Positions 1 to 9,146 of a DNA stretch of 64,000 bases are shown piece after piece; within the stretch, counting starts at the first letter, position 1; every line of letters begins with the position of its first letter. The notes beneath the pieces were generated by a model. That model ran no database searches, was not told where the DNA came from, and was given only the letters and a program-made list of their open reading frames with translations. A program made the position numbers and the translations under genes. Source of the stretch: JAPUEK01 sp963815355 (GTDB lineage: Bacteria > Pseudomonadota > Alphaproteobacteria > Rhodobacterales > Rhodobacteraceae); the NCBI GenBank assembly GCA_963815355.1, contig CAWFGJ010000007.1, positions 73,286 to 137,285 on the forward strand. The letters are read 5' to 3'.

Positions 1-651
1 ATGGCGGAACGCTGCCATCCGCGCCTCCAACTCAGGTGGATTGGCACCTTTTGATCGCGCGGAGTAGGCATAGTCATGCATCAAATAGTAGGCGAAGACC
101 TTGTTATCATACCGCTTGAAAAGCCGCAGCGTTAACCAAACCAGGGCCAATCCGGGGACCAAACCCGCCCAAGGATGCAGCAGCGATCCGAGGCGGAAAA
201 TCCCCCAACCTGCCAAAATTGCTAAACCTAACTGCGTAAGCAAAAACAGGATCGGGTAAAGGGCGGCAATCATCGGTCCCTTACGCAACCGCATAAGACG
301 AAACAACGCACCGGAACCGATGTAGACCCAAGCCGTACGAACTAATTGCAGATAGGTCGCCGCGATCCCTTGGTCCATCGAGTTTCGCACGATATCTGAC
401 CAGACTAACACTTCTACATCCGCTTCAGTTGTCGCGCCGTCGATCTTGCTACGAACATGCCAACCGTATGGACCTGAGGCAACATCTTTGGGCCTTAGCT
501 CAATTTCATACCCGGAGATTTTTGCCTGAGCTTTGGCTTCCTTGCGGTATAGTTCACGATAACGCCGCGGATGAATAGGATCATACCCCGGTATGTAGAA
601 CACGCGCCGCCGATGAACACGTGACGTCGCTCTTGTTCCTGCCTCCAACAC
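1..651 (-). CDS. Membrane-associated hypothetical protein, 3' end cut by window edge
   Basis: After a stop at 713-715 the minus strand stays open for 217 codons and runs off the left edge. The first two thirds are soluble, with a run FYIPGYDPIHPRRYRELYR at about residues 18-36. Two hydrophobic segments follow (about residues 127-152 and 160-177), then a charged stretch ending at the window edge. The start is GTG 651 or TTG 648; only TTG has GGAG at a usable distance. It lies 70 bases downstream of ccdA on the same strand and may be co-transcribed with it. I do not recognise a characterised family, so no function is assigned. Confidence 0.55.
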   Translation of the reverse strand, partial: MLEAGTRATSRVHRRRVFYIPGYDPIHPRRYRELYRKEAKAQAKISGYEIELRPKDVASGPYGWHVRSKIDGATTEADVEVLVWSDIVRNSMDQGIAATYLQLVRTAWVYIGSGALFRLMRLRKGPMIAALYPILFLLTQLGLAILAGWGIFRLGSLLHPWAGLVPGLALVWLTLRLFKRYDNKVFAYYLMHDYAYSARSKGANPPELEARMAAFRH

Positions 652-721
652 TTGCTCCGTCTGTCTGAATTTGGCCCTTCCCCAAAAGACTGGCCAAGGA
701 ATACGGCAAATCTATGAGGTA

Positions 722-1462
722 TTAGCCCAGTTGGGCCAAGAACGGCAGGTTTTCCAACAACCAGTAAGAGAAACTTGAAAAGCCGCCCGTCAGCATCAAG
801 AGGCCGATGGTCCACAAAAGCAAACCCATAATCCGCTCGATCCGTTCGGCATGGCGTTTGAGAAAACTGACCAACGGCAGCAGACGGCCAAAAAACGCCG
901 CAACCAGCAAAAATGGCAGACCCAAGCCGGCAGCATAGGTGGCCAACAGTACCATCCCTTTAGCAACATTGCCTTCTTGCGCCGCCAGCGACAAAATCGC
1001 CCCCAATTGTGGCCCAATACAGGGTGTCCATCCAAACGCGAAAGCTAATCCCAGCACGTATGCTCCGAGAGCGGAACCACCATGATCGCCTGCCTCAACT
1101 CGCAATTCTCGGTTCAAAATTGGGATTCGGATCACTCCCAGAAAATGCGCTCCGAAAACCATGACGACAATTCCGGCCAAAGTCGCGAAAGTATCTGCAT
1201 TGCCCAAGAAGAACCCACCGAAGGCGGAGGCCGCTGCCCCAAGCAGCAAAAATACTGTCGAAAGTCCCAGAACAAAGAAAACCGCCGCCAGTAGTGGCGA
1301 GCGGCCTTCCTTCATCTCGCCAACCGAAATGCCGGACATATAGGCAAGATAGGGAGGGACAATTGGCAATACGCAGGGACTGAGAAATGAAAGCACACCT
1401 GCCGCCGCCGCCACGAGCATGGCAGGGATCAAACTTGCATCGAAAAGGTCTATGCCAAACAT
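722..1462 (-). CDS. ccdA: CcdA-type cytochrome c biogenesis / thiol-disulfide transporter
   Basis: Predicted inner-membrane protein that passes electrons from cytoplasmic thioredoxin to periplasmic thiol partners, used in cytochrome c maturation and disulfide control. The 246-residue protein has six hydrophobic segments and the two family cysteine motifs: SPCVLP (Cys30) in the first transmembrane segment and GWTPCIGP (Cys148) in the fourth. The length fits the short CcdA subfamily that lacks the DsbD end domains. It is divergent from tusA with about 140 bases between them; both proteins handle thiols or sulfur, but common regulation is only a guess. The start gives a normal N-terminus leading into the first helix. 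Confidence 0.9.
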   Translation of the reverse strand: MFGIDLFDASLIPAMLVAAAAGVLSFLSPCVLPIVPPYLAYMSGISVGEMKEGRSPLLAAVFFVLGLSTVFLLLGAAASAFGGFFLGNADTFATLAGIVVMVFGAHFLGVIRIPILNRELRVEAGDHGGSALGAYVLGLAFAFGWTPCIGPQLGAILSLAAQEGNVAKGMVLLATYAAGLGLPFLLVAAFFGRLLPLVSFLKRHAERIERIMGLLLWTIGLLMLTGGFSSFSYWLLENLPFLAQLG

Positions 1463-1604
1463 AAAGGCTCCTTGCTCAGCACTCTTTATCGGCTTTTGAG
1501 ACGGGCGTCACCGGGGCAGCCTGTCACAAGCCCGTGGGTCAAAGAACGGGGCTGGATTCCGAGGGGTCAATGACGGTAATTGAGCCAAAATAGGGAGGCC
1601 GACG

Positions 1605-1853
1605 ATGCATTGGGATATTGAGTTGGACTGTCTCGGCATGCTTTGCCCCTTGCCAGTGCTTCGCGCGCGCAAGCGTTTGATCGGAATGGCCGAAGGTCAG
1701 GTGCTTCGGCTGCTGGCAAGTGACGCGATGGCCGCAATCGACTTACCGCATTTCTGCACGCAGGCTGGGCACACATTGCTCACCTCAACGCATCTTGCTC
1801 AAGGCACAGCGTATCTTATCCAGCGCGGTGCCGAACCCGCCATGAAAGCTTAA
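1605..1853 (+). CDS. tusA: TusA-family sulfurtransferase
   Basis: Small cytoplasmic sulfur carrier of 82 residues. The family signature is at the N-terminus, LDCLGMLCPLPVLRARK, with the CPxP cysteine (Cys14) that carries the persulfide. Family members relay sulfur to tRNA thiolation, molybdenum cofactor or sulfur oxidation pathways; the sequence does not say which applies here. A good GGAGG ribosome site sits about 7 bases before the ATG. The gene stands alone, divergent from ccdA and convergent with rne, which ends 70 bases downstream. Confidence 0.88.
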   Translation: MHWDIELDCLGMLCPLPVLRARKRLIGMAEGQVLRLLASDAMAAIDLPHFCTQAGHTLLTSTHLAQGTAYLIQRGAEPAMKA

Positions 1854-1922
1854 CTGCGCGCTCTAAATTGAATATGGGCGGCAAAAGAAATCTGCCGCCC
1901 ATTCATTCTAAATTCAAAAGGA

Positions 1923-4646
1923 CTAGCGGCCCAGGGACCACCAACCTTTTTTCTTAGGCTTGGCAGACCCGTCATCAGCTTCAGTCGAGACATCAGCCGC
2001 TGCCGGAACCGTACGTTCGGCCAACACGTCAACCATAGACGCCGCTTCAACCACTTCCGAAACGGTCTCGGGTGTCGCGACTGGCGCTGCGGAAATTTCG
2101 GCAACCGCCGTCTCTGACACTGCCCCTGCTTCGACGGGCGCGGCCTTAGCGCGACTGCGACTGCGTTTCGGTTTCTCGGCTACTTGAGCGGGTGTGGCAA
2201 TCGTGGCCTCTGCCGCAGCTTTGGCGTCAGGGTTCACTTTTGCACGACTGCGGCTCCGCGGTTTCGGCGCTGTTGCAGCCTCGGCCGCTGGCGCTTCAGG
2301 GGCCGCAGTCTCCGCAACAGGTTCGCCTGCTGTCTCAACCGATTCCACTTTTACAGCAGCCTTCGATTTGGAGGCCGGGCGTTTCCGTGTGCGGCGACCC
2401 GACTTCGCTGCGTCTGCAGGTTCAGCTACCGCAGTGGCAGTGGCCTCAGTTGCATCAGAATCTTCATCTGAATCAGCGTCGTCGCCCTCAGCGCTCGCAT
2501 CGTCATCAGTCGACTTTCCGCCATCATTTTCGCCAGGCTGACCATTGCCGCCCTTCTTGCGCCGACGCCGACGACGGCGCTTCTTGCCGCCCTCTCCGTT
2601 GGTTGCGGCTGGCGACGCGGCTTCTGTTGCCGTCGGCGCCGCTGTAACCTCTGCTTCCACCACTTCGATTTCATCGATGTCTTCTTCGACGAAATCGTCC
2701 TCTTCTGCCACAGGTGCGCCCATCAAGCTGGCGTTGCCCGAGATGACCGGGTTGTTTTCCGGCACGACCCGCGTTGCGGTCTTGAACTTTTCAATCGAAT
2801 AATCGGGGCTGATCAGGGCGGGGTCCGCCTCAATCCGCACCGACATGCCATAGCGGGCTTCGATCAGCGCAATGTGCTCACGCTTTTGGTTGAACAGGAA
2901 GTTAACGATCCCGATCGGTGCTTTCAGCAGCACTTCCTTCGACCGCTTGCGCGTCCCTTCTTCTTCCAAAGCGCGCAGAACTTGCAGGCCAAGGTTGTCG
3001 TCCGAACGGATCAAGCCTGTGCCATGGCAATGCGAGCAGGGTTGGGTGGTGGATTCCAACATACCCGGCCGCAACCGCTGCCGGCTCATTTCCAACAGAC
3101 CAAAGCCCGAAATCCGACCCACTTGAATGCGGGCCCGATCAGTCTTGAGTTTGTCTTTCAGACGCTTTTCAACCGTCAGGTTGTTGCGCCGCTCTTCCAT
3201 GTCGATGAAGTCGATGACGATCAGACCAGCAAGGTCACGCAGCCGCAACTGGCGTGCAATTTCCTCGGCAGCTTCAACGTTGGTCTTCAACGCGGTTTCT
3301 TCGATTGAGCCTTCTTTGGTTGCCCGGCCAGAGTTCACATCGATGGCCACCAGCGCCTCAGTCACGCCGATGACGATATAGCCGCCGGATTTCAACTGTA
3401 CGACCGGGTTAAACATGCCGCCGAGGTAGCCCTCAACCTGATAGCGGCCGAATAGCGGTGTCGACTCTTCATAGCGCATGACCTGCCGTGCGTGTGCTGG
3501 CATAATCATCCGCATGAAGTCTTTGGCGGTGCGGTAGCCCGCCTCACCCTCAACCAGGACCTCGTCGATCTCTTTTGAGAAAAGATCACGGATCGACCGT
3601 TTGATGAGGTTGCCCTCTTCATAAATCTGCGCAGGAGCGATGGACTTCAGCGTCAGTTCGCGGATCTGCTCCCAAAGCCGCATGAGATATTCATAGTCGC
3701 GCTTGATTTCCGGCTTTGTGCGCTTTGCGCCAGCAGTGCGGATGATCAGCCCGGCACCTTCCGGCACTTCGATCTCTTGTGCAATTTCTTTGAGCTTCTT
3801 GCGGTCTGCAGCTTGCGTAATCTTGCGGGATATCCCGCCGCCGCGCGCAGTATTGGGCATCAAGACGCAATAGCGACCTGCGAGGCTTAGATAGGTGGTA
3901 AGAGCAGCGCCTTTATTGCCGCGTTCTTCCTTCACGACCTGCACAAGCATGATCTGCCGAACTTTGACAACTTCTTGGATCTTGTAGCGACGGGCACGCG
4001 GCTTGCGCGCCTGGCTGATTTCTTCAGCGACGTCCTCTTCAGCGATCGACTCGATTTCGTCATCGGTATCAGAGGCGTGGTCGATGGCGTGATAGTGGCC
4101 ATCCGCTTCTTCGCCATTGCCGTCTTGGGCGGACGCAGATGCCATCTCATCGCTGGCAGAGTTGTCAACCAATGCGTCCGCGCCTGTCTCCTCTCCAAGA
4201 TCCACCACATCCATGCCGGAGATGGTCGAATCTTCCCCCAAGAGTTCTGAGGCTTTTACTTCGTCGCCATTTTCAGCATTCTCTGCCCTGGTTTTTTGGG
4301 CCTGCCGCTGGGGGCGTGGGCGAGAACGACGGTTGTCCTCTTCCTCTTGCGCCCGGTTGTAAGCGCGCTCTTCTTCAATCAGCGCTTTGCGATCGGCCAC
4401 CGGGATCTGATAATAATCCGGATGAATTTCCGCAAATGCCAAAAATCCATGACGGTTTCCACCATAATCGACAAAGGCCGCCTGAAGCGAAGGCTCCACG
4501 CGGGTCACTTTGGCAAGATAGATGTTTCCGGCAAGCTGGCGCTTGTTTACGGTTTCAAAATCAAACTCTTCGACCTTGTTTCCGTCGACCACGACCACCC
4601 GGGTTTCCTCGGCATGCGTGGCGTCGATAAGCATTTTTTTAGACAT
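1923..4646 (-). CDS. rne: Ribonuclease E
   Basis: Endoribonuclease for mRNA decay and rRNA/tRNA processing, and the degradosome scaffold. The 907-residue protein has the RNase E/G N-terminus (MSKKMLIDA) and an S1 RNA-binding domain split by a long acidic insertion (roughly residues 90-230). The catalytic domain has VAIDVNSGRATKEGSIEET and LIVIDFIDM, which carry the two metal-binding aspartates, and the Zn-link CSHCHGTG. The C-terminal third is low complexity, with alternating Lys/Arg-rich and Glu/Ala-rich blocks, as in alphaproteobacterial RNase E scaffolds. The gene is single and preceded by a long untranslated region with a strong hairpin. RNase E is autoregulated through its leader in enterics; whether that holds here is inference. 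Confidence 0.95.
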   Translation of the reverse strand: MSKKMLIDATHAEETRVVVVDGNKVEEFDFETVNKRQLAGNIYLAKVTRVEPSLQAAFVDYGGNRHGFLAFAEIHPDYYQIPVADRKALIEEERAYNRAQEEEDNRRSRPRPQRQAQKTRAENAENGDEVKASELLGEDSTISGMDVVDLGEETGADALVDNSASDEMASASAQDGNGEEADGHYHAIDHASDTDDEIESIAEEDVAEEISQARKPRARRYKIQEVVKVRQIMLVQVVKEERGNKGAALTTYLSLAGRYCVLMPNTARGGGISRKITQAADRKKLKEIAQEIEVPEGAGLIIRTAGAKRTKPEIKRDYEYLMRLWEQIRELTLKSIAPAQIYEEGNLIKRSIRDLFSKEIDEVLVEGEAGYRTAKDFMRMIMPAHARQVMRYEESTPLFGRYQVEGYLGGMFNPVVQLKSGGYIVIGVTEALVAIDVNSGRATKEGSIEETALKTNVEAAEEIARQLRLRDLAGLIVIDFIDMEERRNNLTVEKRLKDKLKTDRARIQVGRISGFGLLEMSRQRLRPGMLESTTQPCSHCHGTGLIRSDDNLGLQVLRALEEEGTRKRSKEVLLKAPIGIVNFLFNQKREHIALIEARYGMSVRIEADPALISPDYSIEKFKTATRVVPENNPVISGNASLMGAPVAEEDDFVEEDIDEIEVVEAEVTAAPTATEAASPAATNGEGGKKRRRRRRRKKGGNGQPGENDGGKSTDDDASAEGDDADSDEDSDATEATATAVAEPADAAKSGRRTRKRPASKSKAAVKVESVETAGEPVAETAAPEAPAAEAATAPKPRSRSRAKVNPDAKAAAEATIATPAQVAEKPKRSRSRAKAAPVEAGAVSETAVAEISAAPVATPETVSEVVEAASMVDVLAERTVPAAADVSTEADDGSAKPKKKGWWSLGR

Positions 4647-4670
4647 ATCAATCCATTGCGCCCATAACGC

Positions 4671-4698
4671 AAAACACCCCCCGGCGGACCGGAGGGGT
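4671..4698 (-). terminator. Terminator-like hairpin in the rne leader
   Basis: On the minus strand an imperfect stem CCCCTCCGG/CCGGGGGG with a 4-base loop is followed by TGTTTTG, only about 25 bases before the rne start codon. It could end an upstream transcript or act as an attenuator or RNase E-sensitive element in the rne 5' UTR. The stem is clear; the function is inferred. Confidence 0.45.
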
Positions 4699-5140
4699 TG
4701 TCATACGGGGAAGGGCGACTTGTTCGGGCAACGGAGCGCACTGCAAACAGACGGGCCATGCCCGTTAGGCACACCTCACCTTGTCTTGCCAATGTCGCGC
4801 TCATCATCGCGGTTCACGTCTGGAAAGCTTTCACTTTCCACCTATAAAAGCCCACTTGGTCAATGACTTGGTGGGCAATGCTAACAGCCTTGCGGCCGAT
4901 CCGGCTCCCTCTGGCGTCGCGCATAAAATGCGCCAGTCGTCAGGGGCAGAGAATGGTGTGGCGGGACAAAGCCCACGTCCATAAACCCTAGCGGCAAAGC
5001 AGGACCAAACACAATGGGATATTTCATCTGCACAGTGGCAGGTCCTTGGCAACAACGATGCAACCAAGGATTGCAGACCCCTTCCCTGTCACCAAGGATA
5101 CCGTGGCGAAAATCACGGAAATCAGCGTTGCCCTGTGTGC
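4699..5140. other. Non-coding stretch upstream of rne, no supported gene
   Basis: Between the rne leader hairpin and the dctD-like stop I find no open frame with a credible start, ribosome site and composition. The stretch holds two adjacent inverted repeats (4821-4840 and 4850-4876, listed separately). It most likely contains the rne promoter and leader and the transcript end of the dctB/dctD operon, or a small RNA. Confidence 0.5.
4841..4876 (-). terminator. Rho-independent terminator candidate
   Basis: On the minus strand GCCCAC, a 15-base loop containing the near-palindrome GTCATTGAC, and GTGGGC are followed directly by TTTTAT. A second hairpin (TGGAAAG...CTTTCCA, 4821-4840) lies just beyond. 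Placed about 265 bases after the dctD-like stop, it could end that operon's transcript or an independent small RNA. Confidence 0.5.
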
Positions 5141-6469
5141 CTAAGTGTAGTCTTGCCGCTGAAGCCCGTATTTCGCCATCTTCTCATTCAAGGTCCTGCG
5201 GGGCAGGCAAAGTTCGTCCATGACCGCTGTGATTGATCCCTTGTGCCGGCGCATCGTGTTGTCGATCAGCATCCGCTCAAAGGCTTCGACGTATTCTTTC
5301 AACGGCTTGCCTTCGGTTGTCATCGCCGGCCCGGAAGCTTCGTTGTCAGCCATCAGCAAGGAGGCAATAGAGCCTGACCCGCGCCTGTTCTGCAGAACCG
5401 CCCGTTCAGCAATATTGACCAGCTGACGCACATTGCCCGGCCACGGGGCCTGCAACAACTGGGCAGCTTCTTGGGCGGTCACTTGTGGCGCATCGCAGCC
5501 ATATTCTTCGGAAAACTGCTCGGAGGCACGGGTAAACAACGTCAGGATGTCTTCTCCCCGCGTCCGCAATGGCGGGCAGATGATCGTCATCGCCCCCAAC
5601 CGGTAAAACAGATCCGTCCGAAGCACATCTTCAAGCGTCTTGTCCGGCGCGTGCTCATTGCAAATCGCGATTATCCGGGTTTCAGGCGGCACGCCTTGCT
5701 CGTTGATCAAGGTCAAGAGCCTCGATTGCAAGGAGTGGCTCAGCGCCTCAATGTCTTCAAGACACAGGGTTCCACCGCGCGCTTCTTCTACCAACGGCAG
5801 GTTACCATCGTCCGACGGGCCGAAGAGCTTTGCCGCCAGCTGATCTTCACCCCAAGCCGCACAAGAAATCGTCACAAACTTGCGCCCCGCACGCGGGCCT
5901 ACGGCATGCAAGGCATGTGCAACCAACGTTTTGCCGGTGCCGGTTTCTCCGTCAATCAAGACATGGCTATCCGCCTGGCCGAGATCCAGAATATCTTCCC
6001 GCAACCGTTCAAGTGCTGGCGATGCGCCAATCAGCTTCTTCATCAGGACAGTGCCATCCGACAATTCCTTGCGGAGCGCCCGGTTATCCAAGGTGAGCCT
6101 GCGCGCTTGCGTCGCGCGCTTCGCAAGTTCGGTCATCCGATCCGGGTTGAACGGCTTTTCCAGAAAATCATAGGCCCCGACCCGCATGGCTTCGACGGCC
6201 ATTGGCACGTCGCCATGCCCGGTGATCAAGATGACGGGCAGGCCGGAATCCATGCCCATCAGCCGTTTCAGAAACGCCATCCCGTCCATGCCTGGCATCT
6301 TGATGTCGCTGACAACGACCCCGGGCCATTCCGGTCCCAAAACCTTCAACGCCTCTTCGGCGCTGGAGTAGGTCTCCGTGTCAAATCCCGACAAGGCCAG
6401 CCACTGGCTGATAGAGGCGCGCATGTCCGCCTCGTCATCCACAATCGCCACTTTCATTGCGCGCGCCAT
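5141..6469 (-). CDS. dctD: DctD-like response regulator with AAA+ domain lacking GAFTGA
   Basis: NtrC-family regulator of 442 residues paired with the sensor kinase upstream. Receiver domain: acidic pair Asp11/Asp12, phospho-acceptor Asp55 (SDIKMPG), Thr83 and Lys105. AAA+ domain: Walker A GETGTGKT (174-181) and Walker B-like GGTLCLEDIE (232-241, LEDI where LDEI is usual). A C-terminal Fis-type helix-turn-helix ends it. The GAFTGA loop that contacts sigma-54, expected near residues 219-224, is absent; the sequence there is SDDGNL. Rhodobacter capsulatus NtrC likewise lacks GAFTGA and works with the housekeeping sigma factor. I start at MARAMKVAIVDDE, 10 bases after the kinase stop and with GAGGG upstream, not at the longer frame. 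The C4-dicarboxylate role rests on family resemblance; no dctP/Q/M genes are nearby. Confidence 0.85.
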   Translation of the reverse strand: MARAMKVAIVDDEADMRASISQWLALSGFDTETYSSAEEALKVLGPEWPGVVVSDIKMPGMDGMAFLKRLMGMDSGLPVILITGHGDVPMAVEAMRVGAYDFLEKPFNPDRMTELAKRATQARRLTLDNRALRKELSDGTVLMKKLIGASPALERLREDILDLGQADSHVLIDGETGTGKTLVAHALHAVGPRAGRKFVTISCAAWGEDQLAAKLFGPSDDGNLPLVEEARGGTLCLEDIEALSHSLQSRLLTLINEQGVPPETRIIAICNEHAPDKTLEDVLRTDLFYRLGAMTIICPPLRTRGEDILTLFTRASEQFSEEYGCDAPQVTAQEAAQLLQAPWPGNVRQLVNIAERAVLQNRRGSGSIASLLMADNEASGPAMTTEGKPLKEYVEAFERMLIDNTMRRHKGSITAVMDELCLPRRTLNEKMAKYGLQRQDYT

Positions 6470-6479
6470 TTGGCCCTCA

Positions 6480-8243
6480 TCATTCCGCTGCTTCAGCTTC
6501 TTTGCCCAAAACGGGCAGTTGCACCTCAAACACTGCGCCGCCGCCCTCGCTGTTGCGTGCGGTCAACCGCCCGCCAAGGTCGGTCACGATGCCCGAAGAA
6601 ATCGCAAGCCCCAACCCCACGCCCTCACCGGGCTTCTTCGTGGTGTAGAAAGGCTCAAAAACGTTATCCAACTCCGCAATGCCATGACCATTGTCACGCA
6701 CCGATAGGGTTGCCACTTCTGCCGCGCTCAGTAACAGGTCAATCTGCGGATCGCGCCGGTCTTTTGTCGCATCCAGCGCATTGCGCAGAAGGTTGATGAT
6801 CACCTGCTCTAGCCGCAACCTGTCTGCCATGACCATCACTGGCTGGCGGGGTGCGGTGCGGGTGATCTTGACCACCCTTTGTTTCAACTGCGGCTCCATC
6901 ATCGACAAGGCCGACGACAAGCAGGCGCGAAGATCGACCGGCTCAAACGCCTCCCCCCCCTTGCGGGCGTAAGACTTGAGCTGCCGGGTAATTGCCCCCA
7001 TGCGCTCTACCAGATCGTCAATCCGCTGGAAGGACGACAAAGCTTCCTCGGGCCGCTTACGCTGGAGCAAAAGCCGCGCCCCTGCCAAGTAGGTCTTCAT
7101 CGCGGCAAGCGGCTGATTCAATTCATGACTTACCGCTGCCGACATTTCCCCCAAGGCGGCCAGCTTCGAGGATTGCGCGAGCGTCAGCTCTGCCACCTCA
7201 AGGTTCTTTTGAACCTTTTCCCGTTCGGCGATTTCGCGGCTAAGGCGCGCGTTGAGCAACCGCAGTTCGGCAGACTCCCGTCGAAAGCTTTGACTTTGCG
7301 ACCACGCCTTGCGCGACAAAATGTAGAATGTCAGTGCCGCCAGAATGGCAAAACCCATGATCTCCAGCGCGATGACGCCGTTGACCTTTTCGCGGACGGA
7401 ATCATACGCGGTAAAGGTTATCATTTTCCAACCGCGAAAAGCGACCCGAGCCTCAGTCCGCAGAACGGCCTCGCCCGCGACATAGGCATCCGGCGGGTTC
7501 TGCGCCCAATCCGCGGCACCCTTTAGCGCCCGACCGAATGCAGAGGTATTTTCGACGGCGACCAATGCCTTGTCCAAGGTCTTACCGCGCCAAGACGGCT
7601 CTGTTGCGAGAATGACGGAACCTTGGCTATCGGCGACCAACACCGCGTCCTGCAACCCTGCCCAAGCCCGTTCGTGCTTCATCATGTCCACCGACACGAC
7701 GATCACCCCCAGCAAGCGCCCCTCCGACAACACCGCCCGGGAATAGCTGAAATCATAACCGCCGCCGGGAAGCGGTGAGGCGGAAAACACAGTGTCCTTC
7801 GTGCGTTGCGCGTCAAAGTAATACGACTGCGTCCGCATATCGGTACCAAGCAGGTTGCGATTTGTCGCCCCGGTCACGCGGCCATCAACATCCAACAACA
7901 AGATCGAGGCGACGCCGATCTCTTTCTGAACTTCGATCAACCGCAGATTCGTCCCGGTGAAGTTATCCTTGACCAAAGCGTCGCGGATCGCAGGGTCATC
8001 CGCCAAAAGCAGGGGGACAACGGACGTCCGCTGCAATTCGCCCAGCATATTGCCCGAATACAGGGCCAAACGCAGTTCGGCCCGGTTCCGGGTGGTTTCC
8101 GTAAATCGCTCCGACAACCAGCGGTTGGTGGTCAGCACCACGCCCACCGCCAGCAATACCAAAACAGCCACAGCCAAACGCAACCTCCAAGAGGTCACGG
8201 TGCCAGTTTCGACAAGGGGTTGAGGGTCGCTTAAGTCTTGCAT
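6480..8243 (-). CDS. dctB: DctB-like sensor histidine kinase
   Basis: Membrane sensor kinase of 587 residues. It has a transmembrane segment at about residues 21-40, a periplasmic double-Cache-like sensor (about 41-285) and a second transmembrane segment (about 288-309). A coiled linker follows, then the dimerisation/phosphorylation domain with His373 in AAVSHELNQPLAAMK, and a HATPase domain with the N box (INLLRNALDATKD), G1 (DNGHGI) and G2 (GEGVGLGLAIS). The DctB assignment follows from architecture, the HELNQPL motif and the adjacent DctD-like regulator. The ligand cannot be read from sequence. It forms an operon with the regulator, 10 bases apart. Confidence 0.88.
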   Translation of the reverse strand: MQDLSDPQPLVETGTVTSWRLRLAVAVLVLLAVGVVLTTNRWLSERFTETTRNRAELRLALYSGNMLGELQRTSVVPLLLADDPAIRDALVKDNFTGTNLRLIEVQKEIGVASILLLDVDGRVTGATNRNLLGTDMRTQSYYFDAQRTKDTVFSASPLPGGGYDFSYSRAVLSEGRLLGVIVVSVDMMKHERAWAGLQDAVLVADSQGSVILATEPSWRGKTLDKALVAVENTSAFGRALKGAADWAQNPPDAYVAGEAVLRTEARVAFRGWKMITFTAYDSVREKVNGVIALEIMGFAILAALTFYILSRKAWSQSQSFRRESAELRLLNARLSREIAEREKVQKNLEVAELTLAQSSKLAALGEMSAAVSHELNQPLAAMKTYLAGARLLLQRKRPEEALSSFQRIDDLVERMGAITRQLKSYARKGGEAFEPVDLRACLSSALSMMEPQLKQRVVKITRTAPRQPVMVMADRLRLEQVIINLLRNALDATKDRRDPQIDLLLSAAEVATLSVRDNGHGIAELDNVFEPFYTTKKPGEGVGLGLAISSGIVTDLGGRLTARNSEGGGAVFEVQLPVLGKEAEAAE

Positions 8244-8289
8244 GGGCAGAGTTTATGGTGCCAAGCCCAGCGCCTCAAGGCATAGGGGT

Positions 8290-8958
8290 TCAGGCCAGCG
8301 CCATCCCGCCCATCAGCCCGGCGAAAAGCCCGCGGCCGTCTTCGCCCCCGTGCTGTGCGTCAACAGCCCGCTCCGGATGCGGCATCATGCCCAGAACGCG
8401 CCGGTTGGCCGACAAGACGCCCGCAATATCGGCCATCGAGCCGTTCGGGTTTTGCGCGTAGCGGTAGGCGACCCGATCTTCAGCCTCCAAAGCCGCCAGT
8501 CCCTCAGCGTCAATCGTGTAATTGCCATCGTGATGGGCAATCGGAACCGACAGGCTTTGGCCCTTGGCGTAAGAGCTGGTATAGGCACTCTGCGTCGTTG
8601 CCACCGTCAGATTTACATTGCGGCACAGGAACTTAAGCCCTTTGTTCCGCATCAAGGCACCCGGCAACAGCTGCATTTCAGTCAACACCTGAAAGCCGTT
8701 GCAGATCCCCAAGACATAGCCACCCCGCGCGGCATGGGCGCGAATGGCCAAGGCGATGGGGGACTGAGCGGCAATCGCCCCACAGCGCAAGTAGTCGCCA
8801 AACGAGAAACCGCCGGGGACACCCACAACATCTGTGCCCGAAGGCAAAGCGCTGTCCTTGTGCCAAACCCGCGTGACAGCAAAGCCAGCAGCTTCAAAAG
8901 CCACAGCAAGATCACGGTCGCAATTCGACCCGGGGAACGTAACGACGGCGGCTTTCAT
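8290..8958 (-). CDS. purQ: Phosphoribosylformylglycinamidine synthase subunit PurQ
   Basis: Glutamine amidotransferase subunit of FGAM synthase (purine synthesis step 4), working with PurS and PurL. The 222-residue protein has GVPGGFSFGDYLRCG, the nucleophile Cys86 in LGICNGFQV and the triad partners His194/Glu196 in MMPHPERAV. I start at MKAAVVTFPGSNCDRD, the conserved family N-terminus; the frame is open upstream but not conserved. It lies downstream of purC and purS on the same strand but is separated from them by an alcohol dehydrogenase gene. purL is not in the window. Confidence 0.95.
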   Translation of the reverse strand: MKAAVVTFPGSNCDRDLAVAFEAAGFAVTRVWHKDSALPSGTDVVGVPGGFSFGDYLRCGAIAAQSPIALAIRAHAARGGYVLGICNGFQVLTEMQLLPGALMRNKGLKFLCRNVNLTVATTQSAYTSSYAKGQSLSVPIAHHDGNYTIDAEGLAALEAEDRVAYRYAQNPNGSMADIAGVLSANRRVLGMMPHPERAVDAQHGGEDGRGLFAGLMGGMALA

Positions 8959-9068
8959 GGCTGGGGCTCCTGATGCGGGCGACGCGTGACGCGCTCCTAA
9001 CCCAAACTTTTCCAAAGGACCAGTGCCCAAGCAGCGTTCACGCGGCAGAAATCTCCGGCACCACGCCG

Positions 9069-9100
9069 CCTTTTCATCTTGGCTGAAATACTCATCTTCA
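9069..9100. repeat. Short intergenic element related to 23940-23975
   Basis: The plus-strand text CTTTTCATCTTGGCTGAAATACTC resembles the reverse complement of the element at 23940-23975 (TTTTCTGTCTGAAAATATCC...). Both sit in intergenic space after minus-strand genes. I recall similar short 'TTCGGCCAAGATGAA' elements between genes in Rhodobacteraceae, but cannot confirm that here. Confidence 0.3.
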
Positions 9101-9146
9101 AAACAGAGGCTGTTGCCGCAGCGCCTTCCAAATTGCCCCCCCCACC

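Noticed and set aside
5471..6796. 441-codon plus-strand frame over the dctD-like gene
   Set aside because: Arg/Gln/Pro-rich shadow of a well-supported minus-strand gene, without family pattern.
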